Positions 7,179 through 14,362 of a stretch of DNA of 26,032 bases are shown here, one piece after another. The DNA comes from DATFQI01 sp035264365 (GTDB taxonomy: Bacteria; Actinomycetota; Thermoleophilia; Solirubrobacterales; Solirubrobacteraceae), in the NCBI GenBank assembly GCA_035264365.1, contig DATFQI010000415.1, forward strand, positions 1 to 26,032, in the 5' to 3' direction. The notes under the pieces are model-generated. The model ran no database searches. It worked only from the letters and a program-made list of their open reading frames with translations, and had not been told where the DNA came from. The position numbers and the translations under genes are program-made. The stretch's first letter is position 1. Each line of letters starts with the position of its first letter.

Positions 7179-8336
7179 GTGGGCATGCGCTCCGCCCGCG
7201 CCGCCACCTTCGCCGTCTTCGCCATCACAGGCGCCCTCTCGGCGACGTGGGCGGTGCGGATCCCGGCGGTCCAGGAGCGCCTCGACCTGTCGCCGGCCGA
7301 GCTGGCCCTGGCCATCCTCGGCGTGGAGGCGGGCGCGATCGCCGGGCTGCCGCTCGGCGCCGCGATCACGGCCCGCGCCGGCAGCCGCACCACGCTGCGC
7401 TTCGCGTTCGCGGTCTTCCCGGCCGCCCTGGCCGTCGTCGCCCGGGCGCCGGGCCTCGGCTCGCTCGCCGCCGCGCTCGCGCTGTTCGCCGCCGCCAACA
7501 GCGTCGTGGACGTGGCGATGAACGCGCAGGGCGTCGAGCTCGAGCGACGGGCGCGCCGTCCCGTGCTGTCCTCCCTGCACGCCGGCCACCCCCTCGGGCT
7601 GATCGCCGGCGGCCTCGCCGGGACCGCCGCCGCCGCGGCGGGCCTCGGCGTCCCCGTGCACTTCACCGCGGTCGCCGCCGCCGGCGTCGCGGTCGCCCTG
7701 GTGGCGACCCGCCGGCTCGTGCGCGAGCCGCCCCGCCCGCCGGGACGCCTCCTCACCCGGCCCGGCCGCCCGCTGGCGCTGCTCGGGCTGGTCGCGTTCT
7801 GCGCGACGGTCGTGACGAGCGTCGCGGAGAACTGGAGCGCCGTCGCGATGCGGGCCGGGCACGGGGCCGGCCAGGCGGCCGCCGCGGCGACGTTCACCGC
7901 CTACGCGCTCGCGCTCGCGGCGGGCCGGGCCGCGGGCGACCGGCTCGTCGAGCGCCTCGGGCGGCTGCGCGTCGTGCGCGCCGGTGCCGTGGTCGGCGCG
8001 GCCGGGGCAGCGGTCGCCGTGCTCTCGCCATGGGCGCCGGGAGCCGTCGCCGGCTGGGTGCTGGTCGGCGCGGGGCTGGCGACCGCCACGCCGGCCGTGA
8101 TCGGCGCCGCGCCCGGCCTCGCCGCAATGCCGGTCCCCGCCGCGATCGCCGCGATCACCTCGATCAGCTACCTCGGCTCGTTCACGGGTCCGCCGCTGGT
8201 CGGCGTCCTGGCCGGGGCGGTCGGGCTGTCCGCGGCGCTCAGCCTGATGGTCGTGGCCGCCGTGGCGATGGCGGCGCTGGCCGGACCGGGACTCCGGCCG
8301 GCGCCGCGCAGCCGTCAGCCCGCCGGCGGCTCGTAG
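7179..8336 (+). CDS. MFS transporter (YbjJ-like)
   Basis: About 385 residues, strongly hydrophobic throughout, with roughly 12 membrane-spanning stretches of alanine, leucine, valine and glycine. The first loop 'ATWAVRIPAVQERLDLSPAELALAILGVEAGAIAGLPLGA' and 'ANSVVDVAMNAQGVELERR' followed by 'LSSLHAGHPLG' match the YbjJ/fucose-permease-like major facilitator branch. Substrate unknown. The start may be GTG 7179 or ATG 7185, two codons later; no good Shine-Dalgarno precedes either. It diverges from the LysR regulator, which probably controls it. The last 22 bp overlap the convergent VOC gene. Confidence 0.88.
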   Translation: MGMRSARAATFAVFAITGALSATWAVRIPAVQERLDLSPAELALAILGVEAGAIAGLPLGAAITARAGSRTTLRFAFAVFPAALAVVARAPGLGSLAAALALFAAANSVVDVAMNAQGVELERRARRPVLSSLHAGHPLGLIAGGLAGTAAAAAGLGVPVHFTAVAAAGVAVALVATRRLVREPPRPPGRLLTRPGRPLALLGLVAFCATVVTSVAENWSAVAMRAGHGAGQAAAAATFTAYALALAAGRAAGDRLVERLGRLRVVRAGAVVGAAGAAVAVLSPWAPGAVAGWVLVGAGLATATPAVIGAAPGLAAMPVPAAIAAITSISYLGSFTGPPLVGVLAGAVGLSAALSLMVVAAVAMAALAGPGLRPAPRSRQPAGGS

Positions 8337-8671
8337 AGCTGGAGGCTGTTGCCGTCCGGGTCCTTGAACGGGGCGATGCGGCCCCACGGGTGCTCGCTGA
8401 TGCCGTCGACGAAGTCCACGCCCGCGCCGCTGAGGCGCTCGACCGTCTCGTCGAGCCCGGCCTGCGGCCGGAACGCGACCACCGCGCCGCCCTCGGGGGA
8501 CGGCTCCTCCTCCGGGCGTGCGTTGAGCCCGATCGTGAGGCCGTCGGCGTCGAGCTCCGCCCACTCCCCGTGATTGTCCTTCAGCTGCAGCCCGAGCGTG
8601 TCGGCGTAGAAGCCGGTCGCTCGGTCCATGTCGGTGACGGGCAGCCAGACCGTCGCGATTCCTTGCACCAT
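8315..8671 (-). CDS. VOC-fold protein (glyoxalase/bleomycin-resistance superfamily)
   Basis: 118 residues, the usual length of a single VOC unit made of two beta-alpha-beta-beta-beta modules. 'VWLPVTDMDRATGFYADTLGLQL' (8-30) is the first module and 'FKDPDGNSLQLYEP' at the C-terminus ends the second. The N-terminal metal-binding histidine of glyoxalase I is absent (the first strand reads ATVWLPV), while the last-strand glutamate (QLYE) is present, so it may be a binding or resistance protein rather than a glyoxalase. Substrate unknown. TA (minus strand) sits 12 bases before its ATG. It overlaps the 3' end of the MFS gene by 22 bp. Confidence 0.85.
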   Translation of the reverse strand: MVQGIATVWLPVTDMDRATGFYADTLGLQLKDNHGEWAELDADGLTIGLNARPEEEPSPEGGAVVAFRPQAGLDETVERLSGAGVDFVDGISEHPWGRIAPFKDPDGNSLQLYEPPAG

Positions 8672-8677
8672 GCGGCC

Positions 8678-8683
8678 GGGCTA
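8678..8683 (-). promoter_or_regulatory. Putative leaderless -10 element for the VOC gene
   Basis: Minus-strand TAGCCC, first T 12 bases before the ATG at 8671, preceded by GG. Weak match to TANNNT (last base C), but TA steps are rare here and the position matches the other starts. Confidence 0.3.
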
Positions 8684-8688
8684 CCCAC

Positions 8689-8708
8689 GGCGCGCGCTCG
8701 CGCGCGCC
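8689..8708. repeat. GC-only hairpin between the VOC gene and the unknown gene
   Basis: GGCGCGCG (8689-8696), spacer CTCG, CGCGCGCC (8701-8708): a perfect 8-bp-arm inverted repeat in the 50-bp gap downstream of the unknown protein gene. No T-run follows on either strand, so it is not a standard intrinsic terminator, though it could stall polymerase or protect an mRNA end. Confidence 0.4.
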
Positions 8709-8721
8709 AAGCTCGTCGGGG

Positions 8722-9156
8722 TCAGCAGCCGGCGTGCTCGGTCGCGTCGAGCGCGGCCCGCAGGGCGTCGGCGGAGAGGTCGGCCAGCGGGGCGGCGAGC
8801 GCCAGGGCCACCGCGTAGGCGTCTCGGTCCTCCTCGCGCGTGAAGCCGGCCTCGTCGCGCATCTCGACGAAGACGTGCAAGGTGTCGCGCAGCCCCACGA
8901 GGCGGGCCGGGCTGAGCTCGACGGAGACGGCGCTGCCGTAGCCGGCGAGCGCGGTCATCTGGTCGGCCAGCGCGGTCAGCTCGCGCATGGCGACGACATC
9001 GTCGGTGGAGAGCTCCTCGTGGCGGAACTGCTCGGTGCGCGAGACGTCGACCGCGCGCGCCACGGCCGCGATCTCGGCGTCGCCGAGGTCGAAGCGCGCG
9101 ACGACGAGCTTCGTGCCGTCAGGGCCGCTGATGGTGTCCACATGCGCGTTGTGCAT
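8722..9156 (-). CDS. Conserved-looking protein of unknown function
   Basis: 144 residues, soluble, acidic and alanine-rich, with no signal peptide or membrane segment. I do not recognise the family. The first 40 residues look beta-rich ('DGTKLVVARFDLGDAEIAAVARAV'), the rest helical ('MRELTALADQMTALAGYG', 'DRDAYAVALALAAPLADL'). Codon use matches neighbours, and there is both a short Shine-Dalgarno-like AGAAGG and a -10-like TATCCA whose first T is 14 bases before the ATG, which supports it being a real gene. It stands alone between an SDR gene and the VOC gene on the same strand. Confidence 0.7.
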   Translation of the reverse strand: MHNAHVDTISGPDGTKLVVARFDLGDAEIAAVARAVDVSRTEQFRHEELSTDDVVAMRELTALADQMTALAGYGSAVSVELSPARLVGLRDTLHVFVEMRDEAGFTREEDRDAYAVALALAAPLADLSADALRAALDATEHAGC

Positions 9157-9164
9157 TGGCCTTC

Positions 9165-9170
9165 TGGATA
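9165..9170 (-). promoter_or_regulatory. Putative -10 element for the unknown gene
   Basis: Minus-strand TATCCA within GGGTATCC, first T 14 bases before the ATG at 9156. It fits the window-wide pattern of TA elements just ahead of start codons. Confidence 0.35.
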
Positions 9171-9188
9171 CCCGCCCCGCGTACGGGC

Positions 9189-9992
9189 CTACCCCTGCTC
9201 CGCCGCGTCGGGGCCGGTGCGGGTCGTCATCGCCTGCGCCGCGCCTCCGCCCAGCACGCGCCGCGTCAACGCCGGCGCGAGCACGCGCAGCACCGCCGCG
9301 ATCCCGTACGGGCGCGGCACGTAGCGCTCCGGCTTGCGCCCGAGCCCGGCCTGCACGATCGCCTCCGCGCCCTTCTCGGGCGTGGAGACGAGCCGCCGCG
9401 TCAGCGGCTTCGCGGTCAGCTCGGCCTGCGGGAAGCCCTCCGTCGTGATGAAGCCGGGCAGCACGAGCCCGACGTGGACGCCGTGCGGCGCCTCCTCCAG
9501 GTACAGCGAGTCGCTCCAGCCGGCGAGCGCGAACTTGCTCGCCGAGTAGGCGCCGGAGCCGCCGCGGGCGACGCGCCCGGCGGTGCTGGCGACGTTGACG
9601 ATCGCGCTCGGCGCCGCGAGGCGCAGAAGCGGCAGCAGCGCCTCGGTGAGCCGCAGCACCGCGTCGAAGTTGATCTCCATCGTGCGGCGCACGTTCTCGT
9701 AGCCGGCGTCGGCGAACTTCCCCCGCCAGCCCGCCCCCGCGTTGTTGACCAGCAGGCCGAGCGGCTCGCCGAGCCCCTCGACGTGCTCGCGCACACGGGC
9801 GGGAGCATCCGGCGCCGTGAGGTCGGCGGCGACGTAGGTGGCGCCGCGCCCGATCCGCTCCGCGAGCGCGCGCAGCCGGTCCTCGCGGCGGGCGACGAGC
9901 ACGAGCTGCAGGCCCTCCTCGCGCGCCAGCCGCAGCGCGGTCGCCTCGCCGATCCCGCTCGAGGCGCCGGTGACGATCGCGAGCCGGCTCAT
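9189..9992 (-). CDS. Short-chain dehydrogenase/reductase (classical SDR)
   Basis: 267 residues from the ATG at 9992. Cofactor motif TGASSGIG at 8-15, 'ARREDR' after beta-2 (NADP-type), NNAG at 83-86, catalytic Ser136, Tyr149 and Lys153 (YSASK), then 'LPGFITTEGF'. The C-terminal tail 'RPYGIAAVLRVLAPALTRRVLGGG' is hydrophobic/basic and may touch the membrane, as in several actinobacterial DltE-like SDRs. The ATG overlaps the TGA of the upstream GST gene by 4 bases (ATGA), so the two are co-translated. The reaction is unknown; pairing with a GST suggests handling of an electrophilic or carbonyl compound (inference). Confidence 0.87.
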   Translation of the reverse strand: MSRLAIVTGASSGIGEATALRLAREEGLQLVLVARREDRLRALAERIGRGATYVAADLTAPDAPARVREHVEGLGEPLGLLVNNAGAGWRGKFADAGYENVRRTMEINFDAVLRLTEALLPLLRLAAPSAIVNVASTAGRVARGGSGAYSASKFALAGWSDSLYLEEAPHGVHVGLVLPGFITTEGFPQAELTAKPLTRRLVSTPEKGAEAIVQAGLGRKPERYVPRPYGIAAVLRVLAPALTRRVLGGGAAQAMTTRTGPDAAEQG

Positions 9993-10618
9993 GACGCCGC
10001 CATCGCGTGCGGCGGGAACGGGGCCAGGTCGTTCTCGAAGCCGGGCGTCGCCTCCACGCGGTCCAGCCAGGCGCCGATCGTGCCGTGCTCGCGCGCGTCG
10101 GCGCCGGCCTCGTGCGCGCAGTGCACGTAGGCGTAGAGCGCGATGTCGGCCACGCTGTACGCCTCTCCGGCGATGAACGGCCGTTCGTCGGCGAGCCCGC
10201 GCGCCAGCGAGGAGAGCGCGCCGCGCCCGCGCGCCACCAACGAGTCGGTCACCGTCCGGTACTTCTCGTCGCGGCCCGTCAGCACGAGGAAGCGGGCGAC
10301 CGCGAGCGAGGCCTCGATCTGGTTCTGCTCGAAGAACATCCACTGGTGCACGACCGCGCGGGCCAGCCGGTCATCCGGCAGCAGGGGCGTGCCCTCGGCC
10401 AGGTAGAGCAGGATCGCGCCCGACTCCGGGATCATCTCGCCCGAGTCGAGCTCGAGCACCGGTACGCGGCCGTCGGGGTTGCGCCCCATGTGCTCGGGCG
10501 TGCGCGTCTCGCGCCGGAAGAGGTCGACGGTCACCGCCTCGAAGGGGACCTCGAGCTGGCGCAGCGCGATCCGCGCCTTCATGCAGTTGCCCGACGCGGG
10601 ATGGTCGTAGAGGCGCAT
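9989..10618 (-). CDS. Glutathione S-transferase-fold protein
   Basis: 209 residues from the ATG at 10618. An N-terminal thioredoxin-like domain (1-80) has 'LYDHPASGNCMKARIALRQLEVPFEAVTVDL' at its start, the cis-proline segment 'GRVPVLELDSG' and the 'ESGAILLYLAEG' glutathione gamma-Glu site. An all-helical C-terminal domain follows, with 'GEAYSVADIALYAYV' (N-capping box). Ser9 or the nearby Asn/Cys would be the thiol-activating residue. Actinobacteria mostly lack glutathione, so the true thiol partner is uncertain. First gene of a two-gene unit with the SDR. It diverges from the GNAT gene across only 26 bp. Confidence 0.88.
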   Translation of the reverse strand: MRLYDHPASGNCMKARIALRQLEVPFEAVTVDLFRRETRTPEHMGRNPDGRVPVLELDSGEMIPESGAILLYLAEGTPLLPDDRLARAVVHQWMFFEQNQIEASLAVARFLVLTGRDEKYRTVTDSLVARGRGALSSLARGLADERPFIAGEAYSVADIALYAYVHCAHEAGADAREHGTIGAWLDRVEATPGFENDLAPFPPHAMAAS

Positions 10619-10626
10619 CAGGGCGG

Positions 10627-10636
10627 ACGCTACCCG
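10627..10636. promoter_or_regulatory. Symmetric two-way -10 element shared by the GST and GNAT genes
   Basis: The gap between the two divergent ATGs (10618 minus, 10645 plus) is 26 bp and holds one TA step, at 10631-10632. Read on the minus strand it gives TAGCGT, first T 14 bases before the GST ATG; on the plus strand TACCCG, first T 14 bases before the GNAT ATG. No Shine-Dalgarno is seen for either. One self-complementary TA could thus serve both directions. Confidence 0.45.
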
Positions 10637-10644
10637 CTGCCACC

Positions 10645-11190
10645 ATGTGCCGGGTGATCCGCCACGCCGACCCGGCCGCCGACGCCGCAGCCTGCGCGGA
10701 GATCTACGCGCCCTCGGTGACCGCCGGCGTGGCGTCCTTCGAGGAGGAGGCGCCGGACGCGGCCGAGATGCGGCGGCGGATCGAGACGACGAGCGAGCGC
10801 TACCCGTGGCTGGTCGCCGAGCACGACGGCGCGCTCGCGGGCTACGCGTACGGCACCGTGCACCGCACGCGGCGCGCCTACCGCTGGGTCGTCGAGGTGA
10901 CCGTCTACGTGGACCCGCGGCGGCAGCGCAGCGGCGTCGGCCGCCAGCTCTACCAGGCATTGTTGCCGCTGCTCGCGCGCCAGCGCCTGCAGGTGGCGGT
11001 CGCCGGCATCACGCTCCCCAACGACGCCAGCGTGGCGCTGCACGAGGCGGTCGGCTTCCAGCCGGTCGGGATCTACCGCGACTTCGGCTACAAGTTCGGC
11101 GCCTGGCACGACGTCGGCTGGTGGCAGGCGCGGCTGGCGCCCGTCACCGCCGAGCCTCAGGAGCCGCTCGGGCCCCAGCGGCTCGGGTAG
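10645..11190 (+). CDS. GNAT N-acetyltransferase, phosphinothricin/methionine sulfoximine acetyltransferase-like
   Basis: 181 residues. The acetyl-CoA-binding motif A is 'VDPRRQRSGVGRQLYQALL' (about 90-108, R/QxxGxG), followed by 'VAGITLPNDASVALHEAVGFQPVGIYRDFGYKFGAWHDVGWWQ', close to the signature of Pat/Bar and MddA-type acetyltransferases, as are 'IYAPSV' and 'FEEEAP' in the N-terminal region. It probably acetylates the amino group of an amino-acid-like toxin such as phosphinothricin or methionine sulfoximine, or another small amine. It shares a 26-bp divergent promoter region with the GST gene. The last 34 bp overlap the convergent GGDEF gene. Confidence 0.88.
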   Translation: MCRVIRHADPAADAAACAEIYAPSVTAGVASFEEEAPDAAEMRRRIETTSERYPWLVAEHDGALAGYAYGTVHRTRRAYRWVVEVTVYVDPRRQRSGVGRQLYQALLPLLARQRLQVAVAGITLPNDASVALHEAVGFQPVGIYRDFGYKFGAWHDVGWWQARLAPVTAEPQEPLGPQRLG

Positions 11191-13037
11191 CGCTCCTCGG
11201 AGCCGAGCGCGAGCAGGGACTCGAGCGCCGCGACCGCGTCCGCGTCGAACTGCACGCCGGAGAGCCGGCGGCACTCCTCGAGCGCCTCGGCCGCCAGCAG
11301 CGGCGCGGAGTAGGGCCGCGCGACGGTCATCGCGTCGTAGGCGTCGGCGACGCCGAGGATCGCGGCGCCGTCTGGGATCTCGCCGGCGGCGAGGCCGTCG
11401 GGGTAGCCGCGCCCGTCGGGGCGCTCGTGATGGCCGCGGACCCACGAGACCTGCTCGTCGTCGAGCAGGTCGCGGACGATCTGGGCGCCGAGCTCGGAAT
11501 GGGCCTTGACCTGCTCGTACTCCTCCGGGTCCAGGCGGCCGGGCTTGAACAGCACGGCGTCCGGGATCGCGAGCTTGCCGACGTCGTGCAGCACGGCGGC
11601 GTCGCGCAGGCGGCGCAGGCGCGAGGGCTCCCAGCCGAGCGCGACCGCGATCCCCTCCGCGAGCGCGGACACGCGCTCGGAATGGCGCAGGGTCGACGGA
11701 TCGCGCGCGTCGACGGCGGCCGCCAGGGCGCGCAGGCCCGACAGCGCGCGGTCGCGCTCCAGCCGCGCCGCGCGCTCGGCGGCGGACAGCTCCTCGACGA
11801 TCGCGGGGTCGTAGCGCACGCAGCGGTCGCGGCCGTGCGCCTTGGCCCAGTAGAGCGCGCCGTCGGCGAGGCTGCGCAGGACCTCGGCGTCGCGGGCGGA
11901 GGCGAGCGTGCAGATGCCGGCGGAGATCGTCACGGGCGCCTCGATCGCGGCGCTGGCGCCGGCGACGGCCGAGCGCACGAGCTCGACGAGCAGCGCCGCC
12001 TCGCGGTCGGTCATCCGCGGCAGCAGCAGCGCGAACTCGTCGCCGCCGATGCGGGCGGCGCTCCCCGCCGCCCCGACGATGTCCTCGAGGCAGCCGGCCA
12101 CGACCTCGAGCACGCGGTCTCCGACCAGGTGGCCGCGCGTCTCGTTGACGGTCTTGAAGCCGTCGATGTCCAGGTAGACGAGCGCGAGGTCGGCGTCGCG
12201 CCCGAAGGCGTCGCCGACCATCGCGGTCAGGCGCTCCTGGAAGGAGCGGTGGTTCATCAAGCCGGTCAGCGGATCGGCGGTGGCGAGCTGCTCCAGCCGG
12301 GTGCGGGCGTCGGCCTCGGCGAGCATCAGCCCGATCAGGCCGGCGAACTCGGCGAGCGATGCGATCGCGCTCTCCGCGATGTGGCCGGGGCGGTGGTCGC
12401 CGGCGACGAGCGCGCCCCATAGGCGCCCGTCGACGTGCACGGGCACGGCGATCCCGGAGCGCTGGCCCATCGCGACGAGCCGCCGCGGGACGTCGCCGTC
12501 GAGCAGCGCGAAGTCGTCGACATGCGACGGCAGCCCGGTGCGCGCGGTCACGGCGGCCGAGTTCTCGCCGAGCAGCGTGAAGCGGCGGTTGGGCATCGCG
12601 ACGCCGGACTGGCCCATCACGCGGCCGTGCGTCGGGCCCTCGTAGCGGACCACGCCCGCCGAGTCGACGTCGAGCAGCTCGCGGGCCGTGCCCGCGACCA
12701 ACTCGAACACCTCGGACGGCTCGACGTTGGCGGCGACCGCCGTGGCGACATGGCGCAGCGCGCGGTCCAGCGCGGCTCCGGTCTCGCGGAAGACGGCCAG
12801 CAGCGCCGGCGCGCCGCCGTCGGGCGCGGCGATCTCCCCGGCCACCGCGTCGGCCGCCTCGCCGGGCCACCAGGCGAACGGCGGCAGCGTGCCGACGGCC
12901 TCGGGCGCGCGCTCGAGCAGGAGGCGGTTGGCGAACAGCACGCGCAGCGTGCCCGGCTCGAGCAGGGCGGCGGGCTCGGCGAGCGCGTCGAGCACGTTGA
13001 TCGGCAGGGGCGGCCCGCGTTGGAGCCGATCGCTCAT
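11157..13037 (-). CDS. GAF-GGDEF-HD-GYP protein (c-di-GMP cyclase and phosphodiesterase)
   Basis: 626 residues, no signal peptide or membrane span. Domain order: degenerate PAS-like segment (about 14-90), GAF sensor (about 90-243), GGDEF diguanylate cyclase (about 250-410) with intact GGDEF at 331-335, and HD-GYP phosphodiesterase (about 430-605) with HDVGK at 484-488, HHE at 536-538 and GYP at 544-546. Both catalytic signatures are intact, so it may both make and break c-di-GMP. The product-inhibition RxxD site before GGDEF is absent (VGAAGSAAR). It follows the desaturase gene by 40 bp on the same strand and may be the third gene of that unit, although a small hairpin lies between. It overlaps the GNAT gene's 3' end. 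Confidence 0.93.
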   Translation of the reverse strand: MSDRLQRGPPLPINVLDALAEPAALLEPGTLRVLFANRLLLERAPEAVGTLPPFAWWPGEAADAVAGEIAAPDGGAPALLAVFRETGAALDRALRHVATAVAANVEPSEVFELVAGTARELLDVDSAGVVRYEGPTHGRVMGQSGVAMPNRRFTLLGENSAAVTARTGLPSHVDDFALLDGDVPRRLVAMGQRSGIAVPVHVDGRLWGALVAGDHRPGHIAESAIASLAEFAGLIGLMLAEADARTRLEQLATADPLTGLMNHRSFQERLTAMVGDAFGRDADLALVYLDIDGFKTVNETRGHLVGDRVLEVVAGCLEDIVGAAGSAARIGGDEFALLLPRMTDREAALLVELVRSAVAGASAAIEAPVTISAGICTLASARDAEVLRSLADGALYWAKAHGRDRCVRYDPAIVEELSAAERAARLERDRALSGLRALAAAVDARDPSTLRHSERVSALAEGIAVALGWEPSRLRRLRDAAVLHDVGKLAIPDAVLFKPGRLDPEEYEQVKAHSELGAQIVRDLLDDEQVSWVRGHHERPDGRGYPDGLAAGEIPDGAAILGVADAYDAMTVARPYSAPLLAAEALEECRRLSGVQFDADAVAALESLLALGSEERYPSRWGPSGS

Positions 13038-13047
13038 CTTCTGCGAT

Positions 13048-13067
13048 GCGGCGGCACCTTGCGCCGC
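13048..13067. repeat. Small hairpin between desaturase and GGDEF genes
   Basis: GCGGCG (13048-13053), an 8-base spacer and CGCCGC (13062-13067) lie in the 40-bp gap after the desaturase stop. No T-tract follows, so it could be an attenuator, an mRNA end stabiliser or chance in such GC-rich DNA. Confidence 0.25.
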
Positions 13068-13077
13068 GGACCCGGCC

Positions 13078-14355
13078 TTAGGCGGCCTGCGCCAGCGCGC
13101 TCTCCCGCTCGCCGGAGCCGCGGATCTTGTCGCCGCGGTAGGGCCCGGGCTTGGGCCGAGCCTTGCCGCCCGGGAAGGCGAGCCGGATGATCGTGCGGTG
13201 CACCATCCCGAGCTGCTTGGAGAGCGGCCCGGTGTTGTAGGGCAGCTCGTAGCGCTCGCAGATCTCGCGCACCTTCGGGGCGATCTCGCCGTAGCGGGTG
13301 CTCGGCATGTCGGGGTAGAGGTGGTGCTCGACCTGGTAGCCGAGGTTGCCGCTCATCACGTGGAAGAGCGGGCTGCCGTCGATGTTGGCCGCGCCGATCA
13401 GCTGGCGCACGTAGCGCCCGCCGGTCGTCTCGTCCTCCACCTCCTCCTGGCTGAAGGTGTACGTCTGGTCCGGGAAGTGCCCGCAGAAGATGATCGAGTG
13501 CGACCACACGTTGCGGATCACGTTCGCGGCGGCGTCCGCGAGCGCCGCGCGGTTGTAGGCGCGGGCGGCGGCGTTGAGCGCGTGCTGGGCCCGGCTGGGG
13601 GCGCGCCGGCGCAGGCGGTCCATGCGGCTCACCTTCGTCGGCCCGACCGCGTAGGCCACGGCGCCCGAGGCGGCGGCGCTGAGCAGCGGCCAGGCGATGT
13701 AGTCCTTGACGATCTGCCGCTGCGCCTTGCCCCAGATGCCCTTGAGCTCGTAGAGCACGTCCTTCTGCGACTTCTGGCCCGAGCGGACCGCGTCGAGGTC
13801 GAGGTCGTGGAAGGCGACGCCCCACTCGAACAGCGCCATCAGCAGCAGGTTGTAGAGCGGCTGCAGCAGGTAGACCGGGTGCCACGGCTGGTGCGGGTCG
13901 ATCCGCATGATCTCGTAGCCGAGGTCCTTGTCCTTGCCGCGGATGTTCGTGTACGTGTGGTGCACGTAGTTGTGCGAGTGCTTCCACGCCGCCGCGGTCG
14001 AGGCCGTGTCCCAGTCCCACGCCTGGGAGTTGATGACCGGGTCGTTCATCCAGTCCCACTGGCCGTGCAGGACGTTGTGCCCGATCTCCATGTTCTCGAG
14101 GATCTTGGCCACCGAGAGGGTCGCCGTGCCGAGCACCCAGGCGGGCCAGAAGCTCGCCGCCAGCAGCTCCATCCGGCCGAGCAGGCCGAGCCGGCGGTGC
14201 AGCTCGATGATCGAGCGGATGTACTTGGCGTCGCGCTCGCCGAGGTCCTCCTTGACGTGCTCGTGCAGCTCGTCGAACTCGCGCCCGATCGCCTCGAGCT
14301 GCTCGTCGGTGAGCTTGTGGAGCGGGTTCTCGGGTTCGTTGGCGAGCTTGACCAT
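13078..14355 (-). CDS. Membrane fatty-acid (acyl-CoA) desaturase, DesA3-like
   Basis: 425 residues from the ATG at 14355. A di-iron membrane desaturase with all three histidine boxes: HNVLH (93-97), HSHNYVHH (126-133) and QVEHH (341-345). Segments 'GHNVLHGQWDWMNDP', 'IIFCGHFPDQTYTF' and 'VEHHLYPDMPS' match the actinobacterial DesA3 (Rv3229c) stearoyl-CoA delta-9 desaturase group, as does the length. It should place a double bond in a long acyl chain using O2 and electrons from a reductase. The reductase gene sits directly upstream: its TGA overlaps a strong GAGGAG Shine-Dalgarno (14359-14364), leaving 7 bp between stop and start. Likely role: control of membrane fluidity. Confidence 0.93.
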   Translation of the reverse strand: MVKLANEPENPLHKLTDEQLEAIGREFDELHEHVKEDLGERDAKYIRSIIELHRRLGLLGRMELLAASFWPAWVLGTATLSVAKILENMEIGHNVLHGQWDWMNDPVINSQAWDWDTASTAAAWKHSHNYVHHTYTNIRGKDKDLGYEIMRIDPHQPWHPVYLLQPLYNLLLMALFEWGVAFHDLDLDAVRSGQKSQKDVLYELKGIWGKAQRQIVKDYIAWPLLSAAASGAVAYAVGPTKVSRMDRLRRRAPSRAQHALNAAARAYNRAALADAAANVIRNVWSHSIIFCGHFPDQTYTFSQEEVEDETTGGRYVRQLIGAANIDGSPLFHVMSGNLGYQVEHHLYPDMPSTRYGEIAPKVREICERYELPYNTGPLSKQLGMVHRTIIRLAFPGGKARPKPGPYRGDKIRGSGERESALAQAA

Positions 14356-14362
14356 GGTCTCC

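Noticed and set aside
6089..8818. Long plus-strand open frame of about 900 codons
   Set aside because: It runs antisense to the LysR gene and out of frame through the MFS gene; its arginine- and alanine-rich translation has no domain, as expected of a shadow frame in GC-rich DNA.
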